64,000 nt of DNA, taken from assembly GCA_004352715.1 (NCBI GenBank), contig SCFE01000023.1, positions 1,175,599-1,239,598 of the forward strand, in the 5' to 3' direction. Below the pieces are notes generated by a model. That model did not search any database. It was not told the origin of the DNA and saw nothing but the letters and a program-made list of their open reading frames with translations. Within the stretch, counting starts at the first letter, position 1. Every line of letters begins with the position of its first letter. The translations under genes were made by a program, and so were the position numbers. The DNA comes from Hofstenia miamia (Eukaryota > Xenacoelomorpha > Acoela). Shown in pieces: positions 35,176 through 47,925 of the stretch.

Positions 35176-36259
35176 GTCATCACACATTAATTGCTATCTT
35201 TGGTTTTGATTTATTACGCTCTATAAAAAAATTTCAGTGCTAAAATTCGACCTTGCTCGGATTTGAAGTGAATATAAATTTAATTAATTTTTGTGCATTT
35301 CACTATGTGTAATTAATTCCCCACTTAGTTGAAACACAAATGCACTAAATGGAAACCATGCGGAGAAAATTCGAATTGAATAAAATGAACACGGCGAAAT
35401 TCCAGCAGAATATAATTGATTTTACAACAGTGTCCTAGAAACTGAAATTTGTTAAAATTTATATTATTCTTATATAAATAAAGACTTAAGCGACCACTTA
35501 TGCAATTATTGCCAAGAAACAATTTCCGTTATTCCCACATAGACTTCTTCTTGCAGAGACATTTTGTATTGTGAAGTAAATTGATTGAACCTGTGTAAAG
35601 TAGAAGTTGAACCAGTAATAACAAATCTGAGCTAATAAAGTTTATGTACGAAATTTATTCATAAGTGAACTTAGTTTTCTCATAGATATCAATTTCATTT
35701 AAGAATATTAATTTGATTGATTAAAGTTTAAGTGATTAAGAACTAAGAGCTCCTAAAATTAAAAAAAAATTTTGAAATTTGCTATCCTGAAAAAGCTAAC
35801 ACTAGAACTTAATTAACCACGGTCACATCATTTAGTTACGAATTACATTTGAAGATTTAAAACTACAGTTGAATAAAAAAGTACGTCCTCAAACTTAAAA
35901 TGTTTTCAAAGGAGCAAAATTTTTTAAATAGATTTTTTAATCATCACAAAAGTCTTCTGTTCACACCTATTACATTATATTAAATTATATATAATACAAT
36001 AGAGGTGGAATTGAGGCGAGAACAAGTCATTTTGTCGAGCTCAGTGTTTGAAAGATAACCGTGTCGAAAACCGGTTGTTTGGTAATTACATTAAACATTA
36101 TATGATAGAATACTTATGATTGTCAATGAAAGTTAAATATTCTTATTTGGTTGACTTCAACGCGAAATCTTCCAAAACTTTTTCATGGTTTTCCCATTCA
36201 AATTCGAGCTCCTACGAGCTGTTTGAATTCTCATGCTCTTGGTATTATATCTTTATAAT
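35176..36259. other. AT-rich non-coding DNA, nothing recognised
   Basis: No supported feature between the hAT remnant and the next MITE. Confidence 0.4.
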
Positions 36260-36267
36260 GTACAAAC

Positions 36268-36546
36268 CAGAGATAAAAGTGGGGCGGGTCGACCCATTAG
36301 AGGATTCAAAATATTTGGCAGGGGTGGTGTGATACAGTGCAATGACAATTGTCATCGAACAACTATGAAGCAATAAGATATCGTAAAAAGTTTTTGGAAC
36401 GAGAATGTTTCGAGTGGGGCAATTTGAGGCTGTAAATCAAAAAGCTTGGGGTAGATGTCAACACGTGGAAATGGAACAGGGCAAAAAGTCTGTGGGGCAC
36501 GGCGGGGCAGAACAGGTCAAAAAAATCTCCTCCAATTTCATCTCTG
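36268..36546. mobile_element. hAT-type MITE, CAGAGAT ends
   Basis: The 279-bp element begins CAGAGATAAAAGTGGGGCGG and ends CTCCAATTTCATCTCTG, inverted copies with a few mismatches. Flanks GTACAAAC (36260-36267) and GTACAACC (36547-36554) agree at 7 of 8. G-rich blocks (GGGGCACGGCGGGGCAG) and the mention-worthy GTCGACC lie inside; no coding. It belongs to neither family A nor B. Confidence 0.85.
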
Positions 36547-36728
36547 GTACAACCCGTCCAGAATTCAATTTTAAAATGAAATGACGTTGAAATCCCTACT
36601 TACATTTTAGTCACATCACTCGCTTGATAAACTTTATATTCATCTAAAACCAAAAATTAATTTATTTGATGATCACCATGAAAATTAATAACAGATCTTT
36701 TAATAAAAAAATTATAGAACCTGGACTA

Positions 36729-37058
36729 GTGTTCTGTGGCAATTTTCTTGGCCATAGCCGGTCATGCAAAATAAATTTTGACTTGATCTGGCCATACGTC
36801 TTTGCCCATAGCCGGATGTTAGTCGTGATTTTTTTTAACTACTACTAAGTGAAATACTGCAATTTTCAATGGAACGATTAAAACATACTCATAATAAATA
36901 AAGAAAAATACAAATAAGACTCATAAAAAAAGATTGTTTATCAGGGTGATCAGAAATAAACCTTTGTAAGGATTTTGGCCGTAAGACAAAATCTTTGACA
37001 ACATCCGGCCGTTGGCACGGCTACGGCGGGCTAACGGCTAAGCTGTGGCGCAGAACAC
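36729..37058. mobile_element. TA-flanked MITE, GTGTTCTG ends
   Basis: The 330-bp element begins GTGTTCTGTGGC and ends GTGGCGCAGAACAC, flanked by TA on both sides as for Tc1/mariner-type insertions. The strict inverted repeat is only 8-9 bp, but both subterminal regions carry GGCCATAGCCGG / CATCCGGCCG-type motifs in opposed orientation. No coding. It lies 98 bp left of the 1000-base gap. Confidence 0.6.
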
Positions 37059-37156
37059 TAACATGAATAACAGCAATTATTAGTATTGTTTGAGAATCTT
37101 TCAAAAATGCATTCCCACCCAAGAAACAGATTATTTCTCTCTATAATGAAATTTAC

Positions 37157-38156
37157 NNNNNNNNNNNNNNNNNNNNNNNNNNNNNNNNNNNNNNNNNNNN
37201 NNNNNNNNNNNNNNNNNNNNNNNNNNNNNNNNNNNNNNNNNNNNNNNNNNNNNNNNNNNNNNNNNNNNNNNNNNNNNNNNNNNNNNNNNNNNNNNNNNNN
37301 NNNNNNNNNNNNNNNNNNNNNNNNNNNNNNNNNNNNNNNNNNNNNNNNNNNNNNNNNNNNNNNNNNNNNNNNNNNNNNNNNNNNNNNNNNNNNNNNNNNN
37401 NNNNNNNNNNNNNNNNNNNNNNNNNNNNNNNNNNNNNNNNNNNNNNNNNNNNNNNNNNNNNNNNNNNNNNNNNNNNNNNNNNNNNNNNNNNNNNNNNNNN
37501 NNNNNNNNNNNNNNNNNNNNNNNNNNNNNNNNNNNNNNNNNNNNNNNNNNNNNNNNNNNNNNNNNNNNNNNNNNNNNNNNNNNNNNNNNNNNNNNNNNNN
37601 NNNNNNNNNNNNNNNNNNNNNNNNNNNNNNNNNNNNNNNNNNNNNNNNNNNNNNNNNNNNNNNNNNNNNNNNNNNNNNNNNNNNNNNNNNNNNNNNNNNN
37701 NNNNNNNNNNNNNNNNNNNNNNNNNNNNNNNNNNNNNNNNNNNNNNNNNNNNNNNNNNNNNNNNNNNNNNNNNNNNNNNNNNNNNNNNNNNNNNNNNNNN
37801 NNNNNNNNNNNNNNNNNNNNNNNNNNNNNNNNNNNNNNNNNNNNNNNNNNNNNNNNNNNNNNNNNNNNNNNNNNNNNNNNNNNNNNNNNNNNNNNNNNNN
37901 NNNNNNNNNNNNNNNNNNNNNNNNNNNNNNNNNNNNNNNNNNNNNNNNNNNNNNNNNNNNNNNNNNNNNNNNNNNNNNNNNNNNNNNNNNNNNNNNNNNN
38001 NNNNNNNNNNNNNNNNNNNNNNNNNNNNNNNNNNNNNNNNNNNNNNNNNNNNNNNNNNNNNNNNNNNNNNNNNNNNNNNNNNNNNNNNNNNNNNNNNNNN
38101 NNNNNNNNNNNNNNNNNNNNNNNNNNNNNNNNNNNNNNNNNNNNNNNNNNNNNNNN
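37157..38156. other. Assembly gap, 1000 N
   Basis: Exactly 1000 undetermined bases. Four apparent long frames across it are artefacts of unknown bases. Confidence 0.99.
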
Positions 38157-40131
38157 TGCATAATGTATTATATTTGCTACATTCTTCCAAATGATGTTTT
38201 GTAAAATGAATATTTTAGGCATATGATTAAGTACCATTTTAGCCAACGCATGGCAATGCCTGACTAATGTTTTTATGTGATCTGTTCTTCAAAAGTAAAA
38301 ACTTTAATATCCAAGTAATTTATTAAATTCAAATTATCTCGCTTTGATTTCTTCCCATGAAATGACGAATACTTTCACAGCTATGATTTTGGATCAACAC
38401 CTAAGCGCTCAATCAATGCCGTGGTTTATTTCAAGAAACATTTTTGTTGATTTTCCTGTGGGAAATACGGTTTTGATTCGTTTTTATTTTGTTAGACAAA
38501 ACCAACTATCCATGTTGCAATTATAGAAAATCAATAATTGAATTCATATTTAATAGTAAATTTCATTATAACAGACTGAGGTTCTATCCATTTTAAATAA
38601 TATTAACTTTAGCTTGTTTCTATACTGCACTTGATTTACAGTAATAAAAATGAATAAAAATTGTTCGAAAAATGTGGCAAAAACATCTGCATGTTGTATA
38701 TAAGTTATTGTATTTATTTCTTATTTATTAGGTGCAGAAATCCAATGAGTGTGTCGGATTTCTTCAGTACTATCTATAGCATTCTATCGTAAATATAGAA
38801 ATCAATTTCATTGGTTGCCATTCCACAAATCATTTCAATCGTTTGTCTTTAATAAACAACTGCTAATTTTTATATTAAGGAAAAATTTGCCTAAAATTGC
38901 ATGTTAAACAGGGTTGTTAACAATACGTAGAAATGCATGAATTTGTGATTTTGAAAGGCAAAAAATTGTTATTGGTACTTCAAGATCAAGCCAAATGCTA
39001 CTTCAGATTTAGCATTAAACTTACCTTGTTACACTGAGAAAACTCGTTGTGAATAAAGAATCTACTCAACAGTAATGCACTTAAACATTCGACTGCATGA
39101 AGTGGATGAATTTTTACTGTCACTGTTACTATTTATAATTTTTACTGAAAACAGTAAAAAATACGTTACATATTAGGTGAGCAATTTCGTATCGTGCAAA
39201 TACACAAAGAAGTTGAAAAAATTAATTTCTAATATCGTTTTCTGGCATCCTCTATCACATTTTTCTTATCAATAAGAACTTCAGGTATTTGTTGTTTGGC
39301 GTCGGTGTCAACGCTGACTGTTAGAGGCGCACGGGGCCCCAAATGACAAAACAATTTTTTCTCCAAAAATAGAAATGAAGCTTACATAAGCAATTTTGAA
39401 CAAATTTAGACCTCAAAATTCGAAAAAAATATCTTTAATAAACAATTTTGCACAATTTTGGAGACCCAATAGCTATGCAGGCACAAAATATTTAGTATAA
39501 AGTATCTACTATACATCAAACTTTTATTGAGAATTTTATACATTAAATTGATATCTTGCACTGTACGCCACTATTTGGTTGGTTCTCATTTCTTTTGTGC
39601 AATAATCATGTAGCTGAGTTTTGAAAATGTACAGAATGTAATTATTTAATTATTTGAAGATGTTTAAAATGATTTAAATAAACATAATTATAATTTCTAA
39701 TTTGATCGTATGCAGAGTATACCTAAAACTTGCTAAGCGTGTTGTCTATTTTTCGTATAATTCACTTGAAAAAATTAAAAAATTTTAAAATATTGTGAAA
39801 TTGACGCATCCGTTGATACATGTAATGGTAAACATTCGTGTCAAAAATTATTCTTCTACCTGTAGTATACAATATCATTAACTAGTTTTAGAATATTTTT
39901 TAATAATAGATCTTAAAAACCCAGGTACGCCTCTGTTCTTATCTTTGCAATGTCAGAGCCTATCTACGAATTTTTTTTTATCTATTATATCTAAGGATTA
40001 AGTAAGAAAATATCGAAGCTGTTAACAGCAAAAGGTTGCTGTTTTTGTTAACAACTTCTTTAGCTGTTAACAGCAAAATGGGAAACCCTGCATGAAAGCA
40101 AAAACTAAACTCGCCTATTTCTTTTTTTGCA
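38157..40131. other. AT-rich DNA with hAT-like end fragments
   Basis: AGAGGCGCACGGGGCCCC (39323) and CCCAGGTACGCCTCTG (39921-39936) resemble opposed hAT ends, but no duplication joins them. At 40005-40090 GCTGTTAACAGCAAAA occurs twice before GGGAAACCCTG, which looks like a solitary hAT terminus. No coding feature. Confidence 0.35.
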
Positions 40132-40132
40132 G

Positions 40133-40237
40133 ATAGACCAGCACACGCTGTTCATGTTTATGCGCGCCAATTGCAAAGTTAGAGGTTGTGACGTTTCAGG
40201 CTTAGCTGATCATTATATTTCCATGTCTGGTTTCTAA
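40133..40237 (+). CDS. Candidate 3' terminal exon, unidentified
   Basis: A textbook acceptor (CGCCTATTTCTTTTTTTGCAG) precedes 34 open codons and TAA. The peptide starts IDQHTLFMFMRANCKVRGCD and ends YISMSGF, with balanced codon use. Splicing from the donor at 24452 would be in phase (0 to 0), giving a short acidic protein with a Cys-containing tail. That link spans 15.7 kb and a 1000-base gap and is only a possibility. The exon may also belong to another gene or be a chance acceptor. No domain recognised. Confidence 0.3.
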   Translation: MDQHTLFMFMRANCKVRGCDVSGLADHYISMSGF

Positions 40238-43200
40238 AGTAGAATCATTTCTTGAAATTGTGTGAAAAAGGGATTAAACAATCGAACACGTAGCTTTGGG
40301 TAAGAACTTAAGAAAAAATTATGCAAAATACTATCCAACCTTCAGAATATATTTTTCAATAATGAAAAATGGCATCTCCGCATGATTCTTAAGCGTATCT
40401 CTAAAAATCAGAAATAAGGCCTCAGGAATTTTGGGCTTCCAATGTTCTTTTTGAGCAAATACAGAAAGCTGTCTAAATTTAAGAGTCATCTATCCAGTGG
40501 CGTTTTGAGACTTGGAAAACCGTCGTTTTAGATTGTAAATTAATTGAGCCTAAACGTTTTTTTGAAGAGATGATCAAGGAATTTAGGAAATTTTTCTTAT
40601 GCATGGAGGTAATGTATAAAAATTGTGAATTTTGAAATGTTTACCATGGGAAATTCATAAAATACAATTCATTTTGAGCAGAGTGATTGATATATAAGGC
40701 ACATTCAGCTGAAAATTTAGCTTTTGATTTTTGTGTTTTTATAACTATTGGTCAGAGATTGCCTGATGTCCAATCTAGGAGCCCACAAAATGCACAAACA
40801 TTGTGGGAAATTTTTCTTTCTCGGTTTTTTTAACTTTGTCATTGCAATTTGTTTAAACTTGATAGGCGTTACTTAAAAACTTATATTCTATACAAAATAA
40901 ATCAGGGTCACTTGTTTCAAAAGGCTTATCAAGAATTTCATGTTGAAGGTATATTTAGGCCTATTTGGCATAGCATAAATATTTTTCATAAAGAGTAATT
41001 CTTTTAAAGCAGCATGAGTACAGGTTTTTTAAGTTGATTTAACTTGACAACTACTTAAAAAAATAAGTTTGTTTTCAAACTTTTCTAAAATAGACGCTAT
41101 AAAGTTCAATTACCGTTCATGTAAATTTTGCTTTCCCAAACAAACTTTGATGAGAAGTGAACGCTTTATGAAAACTATTCCAAGAACTGGGATTTCAACA
41201 GTATAAGAAGTTTAAATTGAAAGTTTTTGCTTTTAGACAAACTGTTTGTTTGCTTAATCTATTTGAACTGATTATTACAAATTTAAGTGTACACAATTGA
41301 TTTATCAAAATTCAAAATTATTCAATTATGAGGTCAATAAATTTATTCACATTTAGTAAGGAATTTGGTTTACAAGAAAAACACACCCCGCCATTGAATG
41401 TGTTGCTATTCAAAGGCGACAAACATTGCTCTCGCTTTGTTCTATTTTTAAAGTCAAATGTGCATTAATTAATGCAAAAAGTTTTTATTCAACACTTAAA
41501 TAAGCTGCAATTGTTTACAAAATGCGTCATCAACGCCTATTGCTTCCACTTTGACAATAGGACAGTTTATTCCTCATGGTGGATTAAACGCAAATAAATT
41601 GTGCAAATGAAGACAGTACGTTATCAATTTGAATTTGAATTAAACGCTTTTAATAGACCTGTTTTATTCAATTGTTAATAGGTTTCTCTCAATCCACATT
41701 TCATTAATGAATTCATGACTCTTCGGATACTCGTTATAGTGCAAAGTCACACTACGTAAAAGACATTCAGCTTGCTGTGTCAATTTTCACTTTTAGACCT
41801 TCTTCATCTGTCTTCTGATTTGTCTATGTAATTAAAAAGTTCGTTTCTAGCTAAAATTTCAATAATTATTCCTTCTTTTGGAGAATCCTTATTAGTATAT
41901 TTTCTTACTTCTAAATCCATTTCACAAAATTTATTTTTAATTTCATGTTGCAAAATTTGAAATTATCATTGAAGCTGCATTCATATACATTTTCTCATTC
42001 AATTGCTTATATATCAGAGTTTATTTATATAATTCCTGATTGCTTTATACTATTGTGATATCATAACATTCTTTATACATTATTAAATATTTATGTTATT
42101 TTCATGAAACCACTATCATAAATATATATTGTAAAAGTTAAAAAACAAGCGTTACAGTTATTTCGTTTATAGAGATGCTGTCCACGATTTTTCTGCCATA
42201 TTGTTTACTGATTTCAAACATCTAATAATACTTTTGGCACATCACTTAGTGATGTACTCAGAAACATTTTTTTTATTCAAGGAATTCAAATACAGTTAGC
42301 TTGATGACGAATACACATTATTTGTTTCAAAATTTTTTTACAATTTCCCAATTTGACGCATGGGGCTGAATTTTGCTGAGATTAATGCTTGTTTGAAGAA
42401 TTTTCATTCTAAGCTTGAACTTTTCCTGTATTACATATAAAAAATTTATTACTTTCTATTCATAGTTTCAATTTTTCAAAAATAGATGTCCCACGGGATT
42501 TCTGCTGATATTTCTAACATACGTAGAATGTCTTGTGTGTTTGCATCATAGTTCATTCAATTCTAGTTCAGATTAATTCAAAAATTACTCTTTTCATGGC
42601 ATAGGCTTTGTTGCATAATGTATGTATTGCAATATCGCACTTATACGTGCTTAAGTTATTGTTCCACAAAGTCAAAATAATTTCAAATATTTATTTGTTT
42701 CACTAATGATCTTGTTTTTGCATAAAGAAAAAATCTATATTTTTTATTGAAAGATCTTGAGATTACAGATTAAGTGTTGTTGTGATTTTAAGAAATCTCA
42801 ACACCTACGATAGGCCTATAATAATGAGCACGAAAAAAAAGAGTTAATACAACATTATTCAACGGCTACAGACAAGGCCCAATGAATGATACAGCATAAT
42901 TAGCTGCAAGTACTACCTCAAAAAGGTGGCCTACTTGTATTATACAATTTTACAATGTACCCGTAACCTTATGTGGGGACATCATTAATGTTAAGTTTCA
43001 TTACGAAATTTTCAAACGCATTTTCTTGTACATTGCATTGAAAGTTGTTTAAATCTTGAATATTTGAAACGTTAGGTTTGAAAAAATATTAAACTTAATG
43101 GCTATAAGACCTTAAGATTCAGCAACCATAGATTCTATTAAGACTCTTATAGCGTATTGATCACAACTAATTTGCAGAGGTCCCACTTTTATTGTGGTAC

Positions 43201-43851
43201 TTATTCAACAATTTAGTTACTATATTAATCAAAATGTCGATTTTTGTCCAAAGAAGGATACGGAGATTTCTGGCTGTCATTTTATGGAAGTTTTTTTGGA
43301 TGAATCTGATTCAAGCAAAGCTTCTTTTACATTTAATTTTTCGCTACAATAGGCATCGTTTATTCTGCTCAATTATTTGAGTCTATTTAGCCTCAGTAAA
43401 AAGGCACTATGGAAAAATTTTTCTCCATAAGTTCGTCCTTGCGAGGGAAATATGTTTATGCTTTAAGGTTTTGTGTAAACAGACCGGCAGACGTCTTTCG
43501 ATCATGCGAAATGATTGATGTTTACGCTGATACTGCATACGATTGCTAATGCCACACAAATTTGAATGTATTACAGCTTGCAATCATAATATTATAATGC
43601 CAAATTTATGAAAGGTCTATTGTAAACAAACTTCTTTTATTTGTTGCTTGTTCCTAAGAGGGTCTGTCATGAACTATTTCTATTGTAGCCAATTCCAACA
43701 GAAGGGGATACGATTAGTTCCCCTTCGTGTAATGCAAATATTTTCACAATTTCACAAAAGCTAACAAACTCTAAAAAACAAGCATGTATTCCTCCACAGT
43801 TTGGACATTGACATATAAGGACACTAAAACCAAATGTTTTACTTCATTGCT
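40238..43851. other. AT-rich non-coding DNA, nothing recognised
   Basis: About 3.6 kb without repeats with clear ends, RNA genes or exon-like frames. Two TAGGCCTA palindromes (40956 and 42811) lie here. Confidence 0.4.
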
Positions 43852-43853
43852 AC

Positions 43854-44239
43854 ACTTTTTTTATAAGAACAATTTTAATAAGAACAATGAGGCTCAAAAA
43901 TGCCAAAAAAATAAGAACAATTTAAGCACAGTAGTGATGCTGAAACTATTTAAAAATTAGTTTTTTTGTTTTGATTTTTTAAATGAATAGTAACAAAAGG
44001 TTTAAAAATGCTAAACATAAGAGAATCAAACAAAAGGGTTTTTCGTAATATAAAGTAGTTATAGCAAAAAGAATCAGTGGCATCTAAAATCCCCTAAATA
44101 GTAAAGTAAATAGCCAAAACTAGTTTTTGTACCTTTGAAAAAATAATAACAAAATAAGAACAATTTAATGCTCAAATTACCAAAAAAATAAGAACACCTG
44201 AGCCTCAGCAAATGTTTACTGGTTCTTATAAAAACAGTG
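43854..44239. mobile_element. TA-flanked MITE with TATAAGAAC ends
   Basis: Left end CACTTTTTTTATAAGAAC and right end GTTCTTATAAAAACAGTG are inverted copies with two differences, flanked by TA (43852-43853 and 44240-44241). This fits a Tc1/mariner-type non-autonomous element of 386 bp. AATAAGAACA is repeated at least five times in the interior, in the same orientation, which is unusual for a simple MITE. No coding. Confidence 0.75.
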
Positions 44240-44241
44240 TA

Positions 44242-45114
44242 ATTGATGTTTATTATAATTATAAACTTTATTAGGTTAATGTAAAATTTTATAAATCTAG
44301 GCTGTGTTTATTATTATTTTATGTACTTAGATGGAATGAAAACTAAGATTTACGACATTGTAGCATAAGTTGGGTGTTCAGTTTATCATGTTGGACTGTG
44401 TTGAAATTTGAATTATTTTTAAAGAGCAGTCATGCTACCAGTCACTGTCAGAAGAATAGAATTCAACTTTCACAAAATAGGCTGTTCAACTAAATGGAAA
44501 TTTATCCAAATCGGTATTTGCCAAATTTTAAGGAGTCAAGCTTTGAATTCTGTTAAATTTCTGAGCTACCTCAGCAATTCAAACCCAGTAATTTTATAGA
44601 TTTGGAAATTACTAGAACAAATGTTCTTATTGTAATTGACATGCTTTAAAGCACGTCAATTTAGTTTGGATTGACACGACAGACATCCAGCTGCATGCAA
44701 GTTTATTTAACAAATGAGTATTTCTGCTAATATCTATTTATCAGTCTTTGAAATAATATGTATGCATAACTTTGAAATTTAAAATTAAATGTTTAGGTTT
44801 TTAATAAAATTGAAATTTGAAACAGCATCAAAATGCTTAGGTCAATAGCAAATATTTCCATAAGGCTTTAACATATTGCTTAAACCTAACTTCATTGAAA
44901 ACAATCATAGGTAGGCATTCGTACATTTCAACAAAATCTTGCACAAAAGACACTAAGTTATAGCACTTGAACATAACGTTGAATAAGACATATAAAGTGT
45001 TAATTAGATGTGTAAAAAAGTTACCAATTAATTTTGAATCTAGGTGAAGTAGTGGAATAATGCCACGAATATAGCTTAATTGACAGGCAATTTCGCAATT
45101 CATGAAATTATATC
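44242..45114. other. AT-rich non-coding DNA, nothing recognised
   Basis: A minus frame of 88 codons at 44837-45103 has hydrophobic composition but no recognised domain, start context or splice support. Confidence 0.35.
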
Positions 45115-45122
45115 ATCCAAAT

Positions 45123-45360
45123 CAGGGGCGTAACCAGGATTTTCTGGCGGGGGGGCATCATTATTATTCTCTAATGCGGGGCGAAGCCCCACGAAAATTT
45201 TTGAAAATATTGAGAAAATAGACCCTAAAAAATGCATTTCACGATCCTAGATTTTAAATTTTTCAATTTTTACGAAAAATTTTTTGATTTATCCAGTCAA
45301 AATTAAATTTGGAAACCTAACGGGGAGACATTCCACCATGTCCTCCTGGGTACGCCACTG
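45123..45360 (+). mobile_element. hAT MITE family A, 238 bp, perfect TSD
   Basis: Starts CAGGGGCGTAACCAGG and ends CCTGGGTACGCCACTG, with ATCCAAAT on both sides (45115-45122 and 45361-45368). The internal sequence is close to the 23520 copy (GGGCGAAGCCCCACGAAAAT, AAAATGCATTTCACGATCC). The minus frame that starts in its flank at 45523 is not a gene. Confidence 0.94.
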
Positions 45361-45368
45361 ATCCAAAT

Positions 45369-47925
45369 GGTTCCTTTGCTTTGGAAGATGCTTCGATTAG
45401 GGAAGATAAGCTCTGGTATCTCCCTTTAGTTACCCCACTGAATTGTGCAGTAGGCACATAGTCAAGGACAGGGCCAGCAATGGCTTTACCACGCATTTTC
45501 AAACAATCATTGTCTAGGGCCAAGAGGTTCTTACGATTTTTGAAGTGCGTTTATTCATGCATGGCCTCTACCTCCCTGAATTTATGATGATTTGCGAAGA
45601 AGTTGATAACAATGCATATACTTGTTGAGGAAACCAGATTGTGTTGTAACTTAACTTTTCATTACATTTTGATCCAGGGTCTTGGGTTACCACAACTTGC
45701 CGCGCTGCAGGCCTTCAGGTCATAACAGGAAATTTAAGAAAATGTTTGTATCTCACTTGTAAACATTTTATGTCTGTTAGTGTTATTTCGAAAGTTATTA
45801 TGTATTGAAATATTTTGGTAAATTCCTGTTTAAGAAATGATGCTATATTTAGATATATTATAAGTTGTAAAATTAATATAAAGTTCCATTATTCTCACTT
45901 CTAGAAGGGTAATATTTTATTCGTTTTATTGTCCTGTTTGTTAGATGGTTTATTAAAAGATTTGTTTATTGTATGGCAATACCTATTACACGCCGTGAAC
46001 CTATGTTGGAAAACTGCCCAGGTAATTGGTCCAGTAGCGGTTATTGTACAACTAGTTCAATAGGTAGGTATTGCATTAGAAATCTGTTAAAATGTCGCTT
46101 AATAGCTTATGTTCAGAAGAGTTGTGGAAATTTAATAAGAAAATATCAAGTGAAAAGTTTAAAATTCCAGCCTGAATTCATATTGGTAATTATTTGAACC
46201 AATATTTTTATTCTATTCTTGTAAATGGCGTTCATTTTGCTTAAAAAAGTTCAACAGCTGACCTTTCACATTTTCAGATTTCAAATGTCGCTTTTAAACT
46301 GCAAAATGTTTCCATAAAATTTGTGAACGTAAACAATATATTAGTGAAAACGTAGCTCTTTTATTACATTAGATATCTTTTTGATTTTTTAAGTTATTTA
46401 TAATACAATAATTTTCCCACCTTAAAAAAGCATGTTAACTAAATTGTCCTTACAGTCATAAATTCATATCAAACACAGAACGCTGCAGGAAAAATCTAAA
46501 ATGCAATTTTATATATAAAGTTAATACATGAAAGAGCAAACATTTCAAGCAGCTTTTAAATAACAAAGTTTTAAAAAACTCCATTTTGATAGAGGCAAAA
46601 TATCACTTATTTTAAATCACTAATATAATATAGAGAAACGGCATCTGGAGCGGTGAATGTGCAATTTGCTTCATTTGTCATTGCCAACAGCTTAGTCATC
46701 AGTGAATGTTTTTGATGCCAGTGCCGCAAATGCTGCAATGCTTTGAATTTATATTACTATTTAGGATGGCTTTTTGAATATATATAATTGATATGGATTT
46801 CTTAGAAAAACATGTTTTAAATGCAAATATCAACAAATTTTCGGGGTGTGAATATTCTTTTAGGGATGAATGGAAGAAATGTCTTAAATTTGACAGATTT
46901 ACAGTAACTTCATTATTTTTGATACATAGACATGTAAATAATCTAATCTACATATTATATCACCATTGTTGGAAACGGTAATGTTGACCTGTATTGTCAC
47001 CCCACCTATCAAATTATTATTACGTTTTTATAAAACTATAATCGTATAAATTTGCTTCCTTCAAAATTTAGATTGAAAATACATTTTCAGTTTCACTGTG
47101 TACACATTTAATTTAAGATATTTGATCTTACGAAAGAAATAGTCTTAACAAAATATTTCACTGATTTATTATTTTATTTGCGTATATTGTAATTCCTAGA
47201 AGTTTTAGAGATTTCTGTTTTTATTCTGTTTTATAGTTGAGCATTTGTTCGCTATTAGATTTACTAATTATCATTTTTTCATTCTAATTAGATGAATGCC
47301 AACTTAAATTATGCTTAGAAAAGATTCAACCTATCTGCAAATTGAAAAACAGACTATCTTACAAATGTTCAATAATTAAAGGTTATTAAAGGTGAGAAAA
47401 GTATATTAAGCAAAATGTGCTACCACCTGCGAATAACTTTGATTTCAAAAGTATTTTCATCAATTACATCCAACAAATTCTCTTGTGAATAAATTGCTCT
47501 TCTTATATTTTGCGGGAACTGTACATGTTACATTCGTATGGACGTCAGAAAATTTCCCTCGGGCACTTTTGAAAGCTAATTAGATATCTCTTTCAAATAC
47601 AAATTAATTTTCATTAAGAAAACAAAGAAAATTCAAACGTCAAGCAGAGATTTCCCTCCAAATTTATGTGATATCAACTGATTGAAAACTATTGAAAGGA
47701 AAACAAGAATAAGAAACCGTATATTCTTGAAACCAATTTCCATGAATGAAATCACAAAATATTATGTATTGTTGCTATGAAAAACAATGTAAATTAACAG
47801 TTTATTTAAAACTTAAAATATGTAGGTTTAGTAGGAGTGCTACTTAAAGTCAGGTTTATGGGGTCAGATCAAGGGTGGACGGGGATCGTTGTTTAGCAAA
47901 CTAAGCCTGCAGCCCACGTGCTTTC
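45369..47925. other. AT-rich non-coding DNA with one weak exon-like frame
   Basis: At 45973-46080 a plus frame (MAIPITRREPMLENCPGNWS, later GYCTTSSIG) ends near donor-like AATAGGTAGGT. It has balanced codon use and paired Cys but no clear acceptor or domain, so it is not called. At 45684 an acceptor-like TTTGATCCAG precedes a short GC-richer stretch, also not called. Confidence 0.3.

Noticed and set aside
37058-38246. Four long frames across the second 1000-N gap
   Set aside because: They exist only because unknown bases contain no stops; both flanks are AT-rich and non-coding.
39323-39936. Possible 614-bp hAT element between AGAGGCGCACGGGG and CCCAGGTACGCCTCTG
   Set aside because: The ends are only partly complementary and the flanking 8-mers do not match.
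45317-45523. 68-codon minus frame
   Set aside because: It starts in the flank of a family A MITE and ends within it; no domain.
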